DNA of 64,000 bases from Peptococcaceae bacterium 1109 (GCA_001028815.1 LDJB01000004.1:77733-141732), one strand, 5' to 3'. Counted from the stretch's first letter, positions 34,488 through 43,758 are shown. The notes: generated by a model not told the origin, from the sequence alone. Numbers and translations: made by a program.

Positions 34488-36238
34488 GCCCCATCATCCC
34501 CACTTCTGTTCCCCCGGCGCGGGGTATAAGCTGTGTGCAATGCGTCATGAGCTTCTGCGCTGCCAGGCTCACCCAGCCAGCGCTGGTAAAGGGCGGTCAC
34601 AGCAGGGTTTTCTTGTGCTCGGCGCACTTCTTGTTCGCTGTCACCCTGGTAGAGCCCGGCACCTCTGCGGCGCCGCACCCTCCCATCTCCTCTGGTGAGG
34701 GGCTGCCCCGCTCCGCCAACGCATCCGCCTGGGCAGGCCATCACTTCTACCATATCATAGTGGACAGTGCCTGCCTGGATTTCCTTAAGGAGTGCCGCGG
34801 CGTTCGAAAGCCCGTGCACCACCCCTAGTCGGAGAGTGCGGTCCCCGAAGGATAGCTCACAGCTGCGCAGCCCATCAAAACCCCTTACCTCAGTAAACTC
34901 TACTGCGTGGGCTGGCTCACTGGCCAACACTTCATAGGCCCGGCGAAGCACCGCTTCGGACACGCCGCCGGTTACGCCGAAGATAATCCCCGCTCCAGTT
35001 GGCTTAGCAAAAGGTTCATCTAACGGTTCCTCAGGAAGAGCGGTATAGTCCAATCCCTGCTCCCTGATCATATCCGCGAGTTCTTGAGTGGTAATGACGA
35101 AATCAACATCTGGAGCCCCGCCGGTAGTGAACTCCGGCCGTTGTGCTTCAAACTTCTTGGCAGTGCAAGGCATGATGCTGATCATGACAACCTGCTTGGG
35201 GCTCACGCCCAGCTCCCCGCTGTAATAGCGCTTCACCAACGAGCCCAGCATCTGTTGGGGAGAACGGCAGGTGGAAAGATTGACTAGGTACTCAGGGTAG
35301 AACTGCTCCGCGTACTTCACCCACGCTGGACAGCAGGAAGTAAATAAGGGTAAGCGCTCTCCAGCATCAAACCGCTTGAGGAACTCCGACGTTTCTTCCA
35401 AGACTGTTAAGTCCGCGGCCAGACTGGTGTCGAAGATATGGTCAGCTCCCAGCCTTCTTAGGGCCGCCGACAGCCTGCCAATTGTGGAATCGCCAGGAGG
35501 CAGTCCGAACTCCTCGCCGATAGATACTCGTACCGCGGGTGCGATTTGGACGCACACGATTTTTTCTGGATCGTGGAGGGCTTCCCAAACGTGGTCAATG
35601 TGGGATTTCACCACCAGTGCCCCGGTGGGGCACACTGCGGCGCACTGCCCGCAGTTGACGCACTCCGTTTCACTAATGGGCAGATCAAAGGCTGTGCTCA
35701 CAGACATGTGTGAACCCCGCTGGCTAAAGCTGAGCACCCCGATGCCCTGCCACTCCGAACAGATGCGGACACATTCTCCACAGAGGATGCACTTGTTTGG
35801 ATCTCGAACCAAGGCTGGGCCGCTAGCATCGATGGATCTGCCCCTATGGCTCTGACCGTTCGCCCCGTTCTTAAAGCGGGGCTGATGGACCTGAAAACGC
35901 TCCGCGAGTTCCTGCAGGCGGCAGGTTCCGCTTCGGCTGCAGCTGGTGCATTCCCGGTCATGCCTTGCCAAAATGAGCTCCAGGGCGATCTTCCGTAGAC
36001 GACGCAACTCCCCTGTGTTAGTTTCGATGGCCATTCCTTCTTGTGGGGGAGTGTGGCAGGCGGCCACGATGCCCCAACCCTTAACCTCCACCAGGCAAAG
36101 CCGGCAAGCGCCGTAAACTGAAAGCTCCGGATGGTAACACAAGGTGGGCAGATCAATCCCTGCTTTACGCACAACATCAAGAAGGGACTTCTCCCCATTC
36201 AACGCAACTCGTTCTCCGTTTACCAGTACCCAGCTCAT
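34451..36238 (-). CDS. hydA: [FeFe]-hydrogenase catalytic subunit HydA
   Basis: The product is 595 residues. N-terminal [2Fe-2S] domain (CYHPELSVYGACRLC, near residues 34-48), then a His/Cys [4Fe-4S] site (RHDRECTSCSRSGTC near 90), two [4Fe-4S] motifs (CILCGECVRIC and CVNCGQCAAVC), then the H-cluster domain. All three H-cluster motifs are intact: TSCCPAW, MPCTAKKFE and MACPGGCVGGAGQP. The small-subunit-like tail ends near LHTAYTPRRG; about 19 odd residues follow and overlap the permease gene. The start is ATG 36238 (GAGGTGAG upstream), overlapping the stop of hydB as ATGA. With HydB and HydC it forms an NAD(P)H-linked, probably electron-bifurcating enzyme. Confidence 0.95.
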   Translation of the reverse strand: MSWVLVNGERVALNGEKSLLDVVRKAGIDLPTLCYHPELSVYGACRLCLVEVKGWGIVAACHTPPQEGMAIETNTGELRRLRKIALELILARHDRECTSCSRSGTCRLQELAERFQVHQPRFKNGANGQSHRGRSIDASGPALVRDPNKCILCGECVRICSEWQGIGVLSFSQRGSHMSVSTAFDLPISETECVNCGQCAAVCPTGALVVKSHIDHVWEALHDPEKIVCVQIAPAVRVSIGEEFGLPPGDSTIGRLSAALRRLGADHIFDTSLAADLTVLEETSEFLKRFDAGERLPLFTSCCPAWVKYAEQFYPEYLVNLSTCRSPQQMLGSLVKRYYSGELGVSPKQVVMISIMPCTAKKFEAQRPEFTTGGAPDVDFVITTQELADMIREQGLDYTALPEEPLDEPFAKPTGAGIIFGVTGGVSEAVLRRAYEVLASEPAHAVEFTEVRGFDGLRSCELSFGDRTLRLGVVHGLSNAAALLKEIQAGTVHYDMVEVMACPGGCVGGAGQPLTRGDGRVRRRRGAGLYQGDSEQEVRRAQENPAVTALYQRWLGEPGSAEAHDALHTAYTPRRGNRSGDDGACAEVSSAHTAD

Positions 36239-38121
36239 GCTCTCACCTCGATTGCCTGGAATTTGCAGCTGTCCACACAGGCCCCGCACCGCAGGCACTT
36301 TTCTTGGTCGATCATATATGGGCTTCCCACATTACCGCCGATAGCCCCTGCAGGGCAAGCCTTAACGCAGCGGCCGCATCCGCGGCAGCGCTCTCCATCG
36401 ATGAGGTAGCGCTGCAGCGCCTGACAAACCCCTGCGGGGCAGCGCTTTTCTACAATGTGGGAGATGTACTCAGAATGGAAGTACTCCAATGTTGAGAGGA
36501 CGGGATTAGGAGCGCTCTTGCCCAAGCCGCACAGAGATCCTTGGCGGATAGCTCGTCCTAGCTCTTCCAACAGATCGAGGTCTTCCAAATTGCCCTTCCC
36601 CTTGGTAATACGCTCTAAGATCTCCAGCATCTGGAGAGTACCCTCCCGGCAGAAGGTGCACTTGCCGCATGACTCCGCTTGGATGAACTGCATGAAGAAG
36701 CGGGCAACTTCCACCATGCAGGTCTGTTGCCCCATCACCACAAGGCCCCCAGACCCAATCATTGCCCCTGCCTTTTGAAGGGAGTCAAAATCTAAGGGGA
36801 CATCCAGCAGCTCCCCAGGGAGGCATCCTCCTGAGGGGCCGCCAATTTGCACTGCCTTGAGCGTATCGCCCTGACGCATGCCGCCGCCGATCTTAAAGAC
36901 AATGTCCCCGATGGTCAGGCCCATGGGCACCTCAACCAACCCCGTATTGGCCACATCCCCTGTGAGGGCAAAGGTCTTTGTGCCAGGGCTGTCTGCGGTC
37001 CCCACTTTGCGAAACCACTTGGCACCTTGCTGCAAAATGCGGGGGACGTTAGCCAGAGTCTCCACATTATTGATAACCGTAGGCTTGCCCCACAGGCCCG
37101 CCACCGAGGGGAAAGGCGGCTTTGGCTTGGGCATGCCTCTCATACCCTCAATAGAAGCGATCAGGGCCGTTTCTTCACCGCACACAAAGGCCCCTGCACC
37201 CTGCTTGATGGCTATATCAAAGGAAAAGCCAGATCCGAGGATGTCATCCCCTAAGAGTCCCCATTCCTTCGCTTCCTGCACCGCCTTTTGCAAGCGCTTG
37301 ACAGCCAAAGGATACTCTGCCCGGACGTAGATAAACCCTTGGCTGGCGCCAATCGCGTATCCCGCGATGGCCATGCCCTCAAGGACGCTGTGGGGATCCC
37401 CTTCCATGATGCTTCGGTCCATAAAGGCGCCAGGATCACCCTCATCGCCGTTGCAGATTATGAATTTATCAGTGCTGTCTTGGGCTGCGGCGATGGCCCA
37501 CTTGCGCGCCGCGGGGAATCCGCCACCGCCTCTGCCCCGCAAATTTGCCTGATCCAGCTCCTCAATAACATCTTGTTTTTCCATGGTAAGGGCCCTGGCT
37601 AAACCTTGGTAGCCCTTCTTGCCCAGGTATGCTCGGATGTCCTCTGGATCGATCGCGCCGCAGTTATGCAAAGCAATCCGCACCTGGTCTTGGTAAAACG
37701 GGATATCCTGTTCCCTGGCATAGACTTCTCCGGTGGCTGGATCACTGTACAGAAGGCGATCCAAGATCTTGCCTTCTATCACCGCTTCCACCAGTTCTGG
37801 TACATCCTCCGGGTGCACCTTGGTATACAGCAAACCTTCAGGCTCTATCCTTACGAGGGGGCCTTTTTGGCAAAACCCTTGGCAGCCGCTTTCCAGCGCG
37901 ACAATGCCGGAGCCTGGTTTGGCCCCGTTTTCCATCAGATAATCCACAGTCACATGGCTGCCCCGTTCTGTAAGCTCTTCCACAAGCCTGTCGTAGACGG
38001 CCCTAGACCCACTAGCCGCGCAGCCAGGGCCTGCACACACCACGATCCGAGCTGCGGCGCCTGCGAGGGCCGAATTGTAACTGTGTTCCAGTTCAGCTAG
38101 CTGTTTTGCAGACTTGATCAC
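36235..38121 (-). CDS. hydB: Hydrogenase NADH-binding/flavin subunit HydB (NuoF-like)
   Basis: The product is 628 residues. Residues about 25-115 are a thioredoxin-like [2Fe-2S] module (CAGPGC near residue 30 and GCQGFC near 80). The NuoF core binds NADH and FMN (LRGRGGGGFPAARKW near residue 195, ICNGDEGDPGAF near 222 and CGEETALIASIEG near 312), with a [4Fe-4S] site ESCGKCTFCREG near 487. The C-terminus adds two [4Fe-4S] motifs (CRGCGRCVKACP and CLRCGACVDSCK). The domain order is that of the bifurcating HydB. The start is GTG 38121, six bases after GGAGG; the frame also has an ATG six bases upstream that overlaps that site. Confidence 0.93.
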   Translation of the reverse strand: MIKSAKQLAELEHSYNSALAGAAARIVVCAGPGCAASGSRAVYDRLVEELTERGSHVTVDYLMENGAKPGSGIVALESGCQGFCQKGPLVRIEPEGLLYTKVHPEDVPELVEAVIEGKILDRLLYSDPATGEVYAREQDIPFYQDQVRIALHNCGAIDPEDIRAYLGKKGYQGLARALTMEKQDVIEELDQANLRGRGGGGFPAARKWAIAAAQDSTDKFIICNGDEGDPGAFMDRSIMEGDPHSVLEGMAIAGYAIGASQGFIYVRAEYPLAVKRLQKAVQEAKEWGLLGDDILGSGFSFDIAIKQGAGAFVCGEETALIASIEGMRGMPKPKPPFPSVAGLWGKPTVINNVETLANVPRILQQGAKWFRKVGTADSPGTKTFALTGDVANTGLVEVPMGLTIGDIVFKIGGGMRQGDTLKAVQIGGPSGGCLPGELLDVPLDFDSLQKAGAMIGSGGLVVMGQQTCMVEVARFFMQFIQAESCGKCTFCREGTLQMLEILERITKGKGNLEDLDLLEELGRAIRQGSLCGLGKSAPNPVLSTLEYFHSEYISHIVEKRCPAGVCQALQRYLIDGERCRGCGRCVKACPAGAIGGNVGSPYMIDQEKCLRCGACVDSCKFQAIEVRA

Positions 38122-38608
38122 GGCCATCCTCCTTCTCCAGCTCGTCAATGATGAGATTAATGGCCTCTGGCGTCATCTGGCCGTAGGCTTTGTCATTAAT
38201 AACCACCACTGGCGCAATCACGCACGCCCCAAGGCACGCCACTGTTTCCACTGTGAAAAGGCCGTTCTTCGAAGTGGCCTTGCCGTTTTCCAACTTCACC
38301 CGCTTGCAAATGGCCTGGTAAAGGGGTGATGACCCACGCACATGGCAGGCGGTGCCATCGCACACTTTGATAATGTACTTCCCTCTGGGTTCAAGGGAAA
38401 ACTGGGCATAAAAAGTGGCCACTCCGTAAGCAGTGGCAGGAGAGATGCCTAAACCATGGGCAACCATCGTGAGGCAGTCTTCAGGAAGGTACCGCAGTTC
38501 GTCTTGAAGGTCCTGCAGAACAGGAATCAGTGAGGAGGGGGCTTTTTTGTGACGAGTGAGGATGCTGTCGACGAGTTCGCGCATTTCCACAGCAGTAGCA
38601 CCGGGCAT
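38093..38608 (-). CDS. hydC: Hydrogenase [2Fe-2S] subunit HydC (NuoE-like)
   Basis: This 171-residue thioredoxin-like [2Fe-2S] protein is the first gene of the hydrogenase operon. Cluster Cys are in VCDGTACHVRGS (near residue 92) and ETVACLGACVIAPVVVIN (near 131). The N-terminal helical region LIPVLQDLQDELRYLPED is typical of NuoE/HydC. The start was set at ATG 38608, eight bases after GGAG; 27 upstream codons in the same frame cover the promoter and Rex-like site. It overlaps hydB by 29 bases. It passes electrons between HydB and other subunits. Confidence 0.93.
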   Translation of the reverse strand: MPGATAVEMRELVDSILTRHKKAPSSLIPVLQDLQDELRYLPEDCLTMVAHGLGISPATAYGVATFYAQFSLEPRGKYIIKVCDGTACHVRGSSPLYQAICKRVKLENGKATSKNGLFTVETVACLGACVIAPVVVINDKAYGQMTPEAINLIIDELEKEDGRDQVCKTAS

Positions 38609-38639
38609 AAGTCCAACTCCTTTGGGCCGAACTGGCATA

Positions 38640-38657
38640 TTGTGATTTTCATCACAA
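38640..38657 (-). promoter_or_regulatory. Rex-like operator in front of hydCBA
   Basis: TTGTGA-TTTTCA-TCACAA is an inverted repeat of 18 bases that matches the Rex consensus TTGTGAA-4-TTCACAA except for one symmetric pair. On the minus strand it lies about 30-50 bases upstream of the hydC start, just beside a TATTAT that could be the -10 box. Rex represses fermentation and hydrogen genes when NADH/NAD is low. Confidence 0.65.
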
Positions 38658-38740
38658 TAATACCACAAAAGAATCCCACAGAGGGTCATTTGCTAAAAAA
38701 TTAACGAACTATTTGCCCTGCACCCGCAGTTGGAACAATA

Positions 38741-38767
38741 AAAAAACAGGAGCTCACGCCCCTGTTT
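38741..38767 (-). terminator. Rho-independent terminator of the suf operon
   Basis: On the minus strand CAGG, a 10-base loop and CCTG are flanked by an A-run and a run of seven T's. The A and T runs can pair to extend the stem. It overlaps the end of sufU. Confidence 0.7.
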
Positions 38768-39185
38768 TCATCGCTTGCTGGAGAGTGTGCCATGCGAGAA
38801 CCGCACACTTCACCCGGGCCGGCATCTGTGCCACCCCTTGGAGCGCAACCGCATCGCCAAGGACATCTAGTTCCGCACCCTGTGGTAGTTCGTGTTTGAT
38901 CATGGCAAGGAAAGTCTCCGCGAGCTCCCTAGCTTCCTCTTCAGTTTTCCCTTTGATCAGGTCAATCATGATGGAAGTGGAAGCCTGAGAGATAGCGCAG
39001 CCCTGGCCGGTAAAGGCTGCATCCACCACTCGCCCGCCCTCAAGCTGCAGTTCTAGGACGATGTCATCACCGCAGCTGGGGTTGTGCCCCCGTTCATGGC
39101 AGGTAGCACAGGGAAGGTGCCGCCGATTCTGGGAACTCCGGCTGTGCTGCAATATGATTTCTGTATAAAGGGTACTAAGATCCAT
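38754..39185 (-). CDS. sufU: SufU iron-sulfur cluster assembly sulfurtransferase/scaffold
   Basis: The product is 143 residues and a SufU-type (NifU-like) zinc protein that takes sulfur from SufS. Conserved Cys are in NPSCGDDIVL (near residue 38), GQGCAISQASTSIM (near 62) and RVKCAVLAW (near 126), with Asp 40 in between. The Gly-rich insertion typical of SufU against IscU follows. It is the last gene of sufCBDSU and overlaps sufS by 11 bases. Confidence 0.95.
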   Translation of the reverse strand: MDLSTLYTEIILQHSRSSQNRRHLPCATCHERGHNPSCGDDIVLELQLEGGRVVDAAFTGQGCAISQASTSIMIDLIKGKTEEEARELAETFLAMIKHELPQGAELDVLGDAVALQGVAQMPARVKCAVLAWHTLQQAMKTGA

Positions 39186-40407
39186 AGCCTAACCACTTCC
39201 TTACCTTGAAAATGCTGTCCACTAAGGCCTCTACTTCTGCAGGAGTATTGTACAGCCCGAAGCTGGCCCTAGATGAAGCGGGAATCTTGAGATAGTGCAT
39301 CAGGGGCTGCGCACAGTGATGTCCAGCCCGCACCGCCACCCCACAGCTGTCCATGATGGTAGCCACATCGTGAGGGTGGCACCCCTCAACCCCAAAGGAG
39401 ATCACTGGGCCTCGCTCAGATAGATCCTGAGGCCCATAGATGGTCACCCAGGGAAGTTTCTTCAGCTCTTCCAGCGCGTAGACTGTGAGCTCCTGTTCGT
39501 GGCGGAGAATACTCTCCAATCCAAGCCCGTCGACGTAGTCAAGGGCAGCGGCGAGGCCCACTGCTCCCTCCACGTTGGGGGTGCCTGCCTCAAACTTCTG
39601 AGGCACAGGGGCAAAGGTTGAGCTCTGCTCTTCCACGTACTCGATCATATCGCCGCCGTACTGATAGGGTGCCATCCGCTCCAAGAGTTCCGCCCTGCCG
39701 TAGAGCACCCCGATACCTGTAGGCCCGTAAACCTTGTGGCCAGAAAAGACCAGGAAATCTGCGTCCAAGGATTCAACGTCCACGGTGAGGTGGGGTACGC
39801 TCTGGGCTGCATCCACTACCACCACGGCGCCCTGGCGGTGGGCCCAAGCTGCGATTTCGGCCACAGGGTAGATGGTCCCCAACACATTGGACATATGGGC
39901 AATAGCAGTGATTTTTGTGTTGCTAGTGATCTTGGTGCGCACCTCATCCCACGGGAGGCGGTAGGCCTCATCCACGTACAGGTACTTCAGAGTTGCCCCT
40001 GTAAGGCGGGCAACCTGCTGCCAAGGGACAAGGTTGCTGTGGTGCTCAGAAATGCAGAGCACGATCTCGTCTCCGGGCCTTAGATTTGCCACCCCATAAC
40101 TGAATGCCACCAAGTTTAGCGCAGCCGTCGCGTTCCTGGTAAAGATCACTTCCTGAGGCGATGCGTTGATAAACCGGGCCACACGCTCCCGGGCCCCTTC
40201 ATAGGCTTGGGTGGCTGCCACTGCCAGATAGTGCACGCCCCGGTGGGGGTTGCCATGGGATGCCTCGTTGTAACGGGCTACTGCATCCAGCACTTGCACA
40301 GGCTTCTGAGTGGTAGCCGCGCTGTCCAGGTAGGCCAAGGGGTGCCCATTTGCCTCCACACTCAGCGCAGGGAAATCCAAGCGCACCTGGTTTACGTCGA
40401 AGGGCAT
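39175..40407 (-). CDS. sufS: SufS cysteine desulfurase
   Basis: This 410-residue group II PLP-dependent cysteine desulfurase takes sulfur from cysteine. The PLP lysine is in FSGHKVYGPTGIGVLYG near residue 225, NATAALNLVA binds phosphate near 90, and the catalytic Cys lies in AGHHCAQPLM near 360. The start was set at ATG 40407, where GGAGG lies 8 bases upstream; an ATG 15 bases upstream (40422) is also possible. It overlaps sufD by 16 bases and forms the desulfurase pair with SufU. Confidence 0.95.
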   Translation of the reverse strand: MPFDVNQVRLDFPALSVEANGHPLAYLDSAATTQKPVQVLDAVARYNEASHGNPHRGVHYLAVAATQAYEGARERVARFINASPQEVIFTRNATAALNLVAFSYGVANLRPGDEIVLCISEHHSNLVPWQQVARLTGATLKYLYVDEAYRLPWDEVRTKITSNTKITAIAHMSNVLGTIYPVAEIAAWAHRQGAVVVVDAAQSVPHLTVDVESLDADFLVFSGHKVYGPTGIGVLYGRAELLERMAPYQYGGDMIEYVEEQSSTFAPVPQKFEAGTPNVEGAVGLAAALDYVDGLGLESILRHEQELTVYALEELKKLPWVTIYGPQDLSERGPVISFGVEGCHPHDVATIMDSCGVAVRAGHHCAQPLMHYLKIPASSRASFGLYNTPAEVEALVDSIFKVRKWLGYGS

Positions 40408-41498
40408 TGGCTGAGCCTCCATCCTAGCTCCTGCCTCACCAAGGCCCTCCATGCATCGCTGGGCAGTCTGTCTAATACAGGCTGGAACGCTGCTTCCACC
40501 AACAGCTGAGTGGCTTGCCGTTCGCTCAGGCCCCTGGCCATGAGGTAATGGAGTTTCTTCGCATCTACCTTTCCTGCACTGGCCGCATGTTCACCTTCCA
40601 CATCATCTTCCCCTGCCAGCAGTAGAGGCACCGCGATGGAGCGGGCCCTTTCATCCAGGAGGAGTACGGACTCAAGTTCACGGCCCTTGGACCCTCGTGC
40701 CCCTCGCTTGAGATCAATGGTTCCCCGAAAGATCTTCTTTGCTTCTCCCTGAAGGGCACCGTGTATCAGAATCTGGCTGGAACTGCCTTCGCCGTAGTGC
40801 TCCGCCAAGTAGTTTAAATCCAGGCGCCCCTTACCTCCACCGAAATATGCTCCGGAAATGTCCAAGGCTCCCCGGGCCTGCAGCTCTGCTTTATAGTTCA
40901 CAGCGGACAGCGCTCCGCCTAGTTCCACGTGAACGAAGTTGACCTGGGCACCTTCCCCCACGAATGCCGCGATGGAATCAAAGTGATGGGCATCATCAGG
41001 CATGTGCTGAATCCTGATCACATTGATCTCTGCACCAGGCTGGGCATAGACCTTAAGGGTGCCGTTATGCACTGCAGAGCTGCCATCCCCAGTATACTGG
41101 AAGATCACCGTGAGGGAGCTCCCCTCTTCCCCGTAGATGACGTTGTGGTCCACTACCACAGGGCTATCTGAGCTGCACTGGTACGAGACTACAATCGGAT
41201 CAGGGCACTTTACCCCCCGGCCAGCATGTACCTGTACACCAGCATTGTGCTGAGTCTCACTCAGGCTTACCAGTTCTGGAGATGCTCCGTAAGCAGCGTG
41301 ATCCACGCCTAACCGGTCCTTGAGGTGCACCTCAGGCATAGCCTGGACAGTAAGTCCCGCCATGGGGGTAAAGGTGAGATAAGCCTTTGGATAGGGCTGC
41401 ACTGTTAGTTCTAGCGGCTCGGGCAGAGTCAGCCCGTTCACTTTTAGCCAGCGGTATGTCTTTACTGGTAATTCATTGAGCTGTTCCGTGATGACCAC
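40392..41498 (-). CDS. sufD: SufD Fe-S cluster scaffold complex subunit
   Basis: The product is 368 residues with the right-handed beta-helix fold of SufB/SufD. The C-terminal signature DLKRGARGSKGRELESVLLLDERARSIAVP-like block near residue 265 (GTIDLKRGARGSKGRELES and LLDERARS) and the helical end LHYLMARGLSERQATQLLV identify it. In the SufBC2D complex it assembles clusters with SufB. The start is GTG 41498, six bases after GGAGG. SufB ends 11 bases upstream. Confidence 0.92.
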   Translation of the reverse strand: MVITEQLNELPVKTYRWLKVNGLTLPEPLELTVQPYPKAYLTFTPMAGLTVQAMPEVHLKDRLGVDHAAYGASPELVSLSETQHNAGVQVHAGRGVKCPDPIVVSYQCSSDSPVVVDHNVIYGEEGSSLTVIFQYTGDGSSAVHNGTLKVYAQPGAEINVIRIQHMPDDAHHFDSIAAFVGEGAQVNFVHVELGGALSAVNYKAELQARGALDISGAYFGGGKGRLDLNYLAEHYGEGSSSQILIHGALQGEAKKIFRGTIDLKRGARGSKGRELESVLLLDERARSIAVPLLLAGEDDVEGEHAASAGKVDAKKLHYLMARGLSERQATQLLVEAAFQPVLDRLPSDAWRALVRQELGWRLSQCPST

Positions 41499-41508
41499 AT
41501 TATCCCTC

Positions 41509-42924
41509 CTATCCAATGGTCCCCTCAAGTTCTAAGTTGATCAGGTTGTTCATCTCCACCGCATATTCCAAGGGGAGTTCCTTGGCTATGGGCTCCACGA
41601 AACCTCGGACGATCATGGCCTTCGCCTCTTCTTCAGAAATGCCCCGGCTCATGAGATAGAAAATCGCGGCATCGCTGATTCGGCCGATCTTGGCTTCGTG
41701 GCCCATGTCCACCTCATCAGTGGCAATGTCAATCACAGGGATGGTATCTGAACGGGACTGGGCATCGAGCATCAAAGATTCGCAGGACACTGTGGACTTC
41801 GAATGCTTTGCCCGCTCGGTGATCTTGACCACTCCTCGGTAAACCGCGGTTCCTCCGCCCTTGGAGATGGACTTCGAGTTTATGTTGGAGGTGGTATACG
41901 GCGCAGCATGCACCACCTTAGCGCCTGTGTCCAGATACTGCCCTTCCCCAGCAAAGGTTATGCCGGTAAACTCCGCCTTGGCCCCTTCCCCCCGGAGGAT
42001 ACTCATGGGATAGAGCATGGATACCCGAGACCCAAAGGAGCCCGAGACCCATTCGATTACGCCGTTTTTGTCCACCAAACACCGCTTGGTGTTAAGGTTA
42101 AACATGTTCTTCGACCAGTTCTCAATTGTGCTGTAGCGGAGCCTGGCCCCTTCCTTTACAAACAGCTCCACGCAGCCTGCATGGAGATTGTTTACAGAGT
42201 ACTTCGGAGCCGAACACCCTTCAATAAAGTGAAGGTATGACCCCTCATCCACGATGATTAAAGTGTGCTCAAACTGTCCCGCACCAGGGGCGTTAGCCCG
42301 AAAATATGACTGTAAGGGAATCTCCACGTGCCGGCCTGGAGGTACGTACACGAAAGATCCCCCGGACCACACCGCTCCGTGCAGGGCAGCAAACTTGTGG
42401 TCAGAAGGGGGCACCAGGCTCATGAAGTATTCCTTGATCAGGCCTTCATACTCCCGCAGTGCGCTTTCCATATCTAAATAGACCACGCCCTGCTTTGCGA
42501 TGCTCTCCTTAACGCTGTGGTAAACCACCTCCGAGTCGTATTGGGCACCGACCCCTGCGAGGGAAGCATGCTCAGCCTGGGGGATGCCCAGGCGGACGAA
42601 GGTGTTCTTGATGTCTTCCGGAACATCGTCCCAGCTGTAGCGCATATCTGTGGGGGGCTTGACGTAGGTAATGATGTTGTCAATGTCCAGCTCATCCAAG
42701 TTGGGCCCCCAAGGCGGCACATCCAGCTGGTAATAGATGTCCAGGGACTGGAGGCGAAACTCCGTCATCCAGCTCGGTTCGTTCTTACGTTTGGAAATCT
42801 CCCTGACGATGTCTGGGGTAAGCCCCCGCTCAGCTTTGTAGCTGTAGGTGAATGGATTATACTCATCGTAAAGGTCCCGGGATATATCCTCAACATAGGT
42901 TTTCTTCCTTGCCGCTTCGCTCAT
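41509..42924 (-). CDS. sufB: SufB Fe-S cluster scaffold protein
   Basis: The product is 471 residues and among the most conserved Suf proteins. SWDDVPEDIKNTFVRLGIPQAE, GSFVYVPPGRHVEIPLQSYF, the C-rich EGCSAPKYSVNNLHAGCVELFV near residue 235, CESLMLDAQSRSDTIP and GRISDAAIFYLMSRGISEEEA are all present; the last two blocks are the SufB hallmark. The start was set at ATG 42924 (AGGG nine bases upstream), with an in-frame ATG nine bases earlier as alternative. It holds the nascent cluster in the SufBC2D complex. Confidence 0.96.
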   Translation of the reverse strand: MSEAARKKTYVEDISRDLYDEYNPFTYSYKAERGLTPDIVREISKRKNEPSWMTEFRLQSLDIYYQLDVPPWGPNLDELDIDNIITYVKPPTDMRYSWDDVPEDIKNTFVRLGIPQAEHASLAGVGAQYDSEVVYHSVKESIAKQGVVYLDMESALREYEGLIKEYFMSLVPPSDHKFAALHGAVWSGGSFVYVPPGRHVEIPLQSYFRANAPGAGQFEHTLIIVDEGSYLHFIEGCSAPKYSVNNLHAGCVELFVKEGARLRYSTIENWSKNMFNLNTKRCLVDKNGVIEWVSGSFGSRVSMLYPMSILRGEGAKAEFTGITFAGEGQYLDTGAKVVHAAPYTTSNINSKSISKGGGTAVYRGVVKITERAKHSKSTVSCESLMLDAQSRSDTIPVIDIATDEVDMGHEAKIGRISDAAIFYLMSRGISEEEAKAMIVRGFVEPIAKELPLEYAVEMNNLINLELEGTIG

Positions 42925-42936
42925 AGCCACCATCCC

Positions 42937-43677
42937 TCAGCTTCCCAAGGCTGCAAATCCGTATTGCTCAACTTGATCCACAAGCTCAGGCCCGCCACTC
43001 TCCACAATCCGCCCGTCGAGTAAGAGGTGCACTCGGTCAACGGGAAGATCCTCTGTAATGCGGCTGTGATGCGTGATAATAATCAGGGAGTTGTCCTTGG
43101 TATGGAACTTCTGGACACCTGCGGACACGATCCGAACCGCATCTACATCCAGGCCTGAATCTGTTTCATCAAGGATTGCAAGCTTAGGCTCTAAGACAAG
43201 CATCTGCAAGATTTCGCTCTTCTTTTTCTCACCGCCGGAAAAACCCATGTTAAGGTAGCGGGCAGCGTACTGGCCGTCCATATTGAGCAGGGCCATCTTC
43301 TGCTGCAGCTCCCGGTGGAAATCCAGCAGGCTGATTTGTTCCCCCGTTACAGCGGACTTGGCCGTGCGAAGGAAGTTTTCCATGGTAATTCCGGGAATCT
43401 CCTCAGGATACTGAAACGACAGGAACAAGCCTGCTTTGGCCCGCTCGTGGGGCTTGAGGCCGTTGATGACCTCGCCGCGAAACTCAATGGTGCCGCTGGT
43501 TATTTCATATTGGGGATGTCCCATGAGGACATTGGCGAGGGTTGATTTTCCCGCGCCGTTAGGGCCCATGATCGCATGAACCTCGCCTTGGCCCACAGTA
43601 AGGCTGAGGCCTTTCAAGATTTCCATGTCCCCTGTCTGGACATGGAGATCGTGGATTCGCAAGAAATGTGCGCCCAT
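42937..43677 (-). CDS. sufC: SufC ATPase of the Fe-S assembly complex
   Basis: This 246-residue soluble ABC-type ATPase drives SufBD. Walker A is GPNGAGKST near residue 38, the signature FSGGEKKKSEILQML near 144 and Walker B KLAILDETDSGLDVDAV near 165, with ITHHS as switch. The ERAKAGLFLSFQYPEEIPG loop is SufC-specific. It is the first gene of sufCBDSU. AAGGAG is about 9 bases before the ATG. A TATAAA in the 60 bases upstream (43703-43708) may be the -10 box, with a poor -35. Confidence 0.96.
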   Translation of the reverse strand: MGAHFLRIHDLHVQTGDMEILKGLSLTVGQGEVHAIMGPNGAGKSTLANVLMGHPQYEITSGTIEFRGEVINGLKPHERAKAGLFLSFQYPEEIPGITMENFLRTAKSAVTGEQISLLDFHRELQQKMALLNMDGQYAARYLNMGFSGGEKKKSEILQMLVLEPKLAILDETDSGLDVDAVRIVSAGVQKFHTKDNSLIIITHHSRITEDLPVDRVHLLLDGRIVESGGPELVDQVEQYGFAALGS

Positions 43678-43758
43678 AATTTATTACTCCTTGGCTTCGT
43701 TATTTATATCCTCAGAATACCATATCTCCACGTCTGGCGCAACATTCCTCGTGTGGGC

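Noticed and set aside
43703-43731. TATAAA upstream of sufC as a listed promoter
   Set aside because: The -10 match is fair but the -35 (GTGGAG) is poor at every allowed spacing, so it is mentioned only in the sufC entry.
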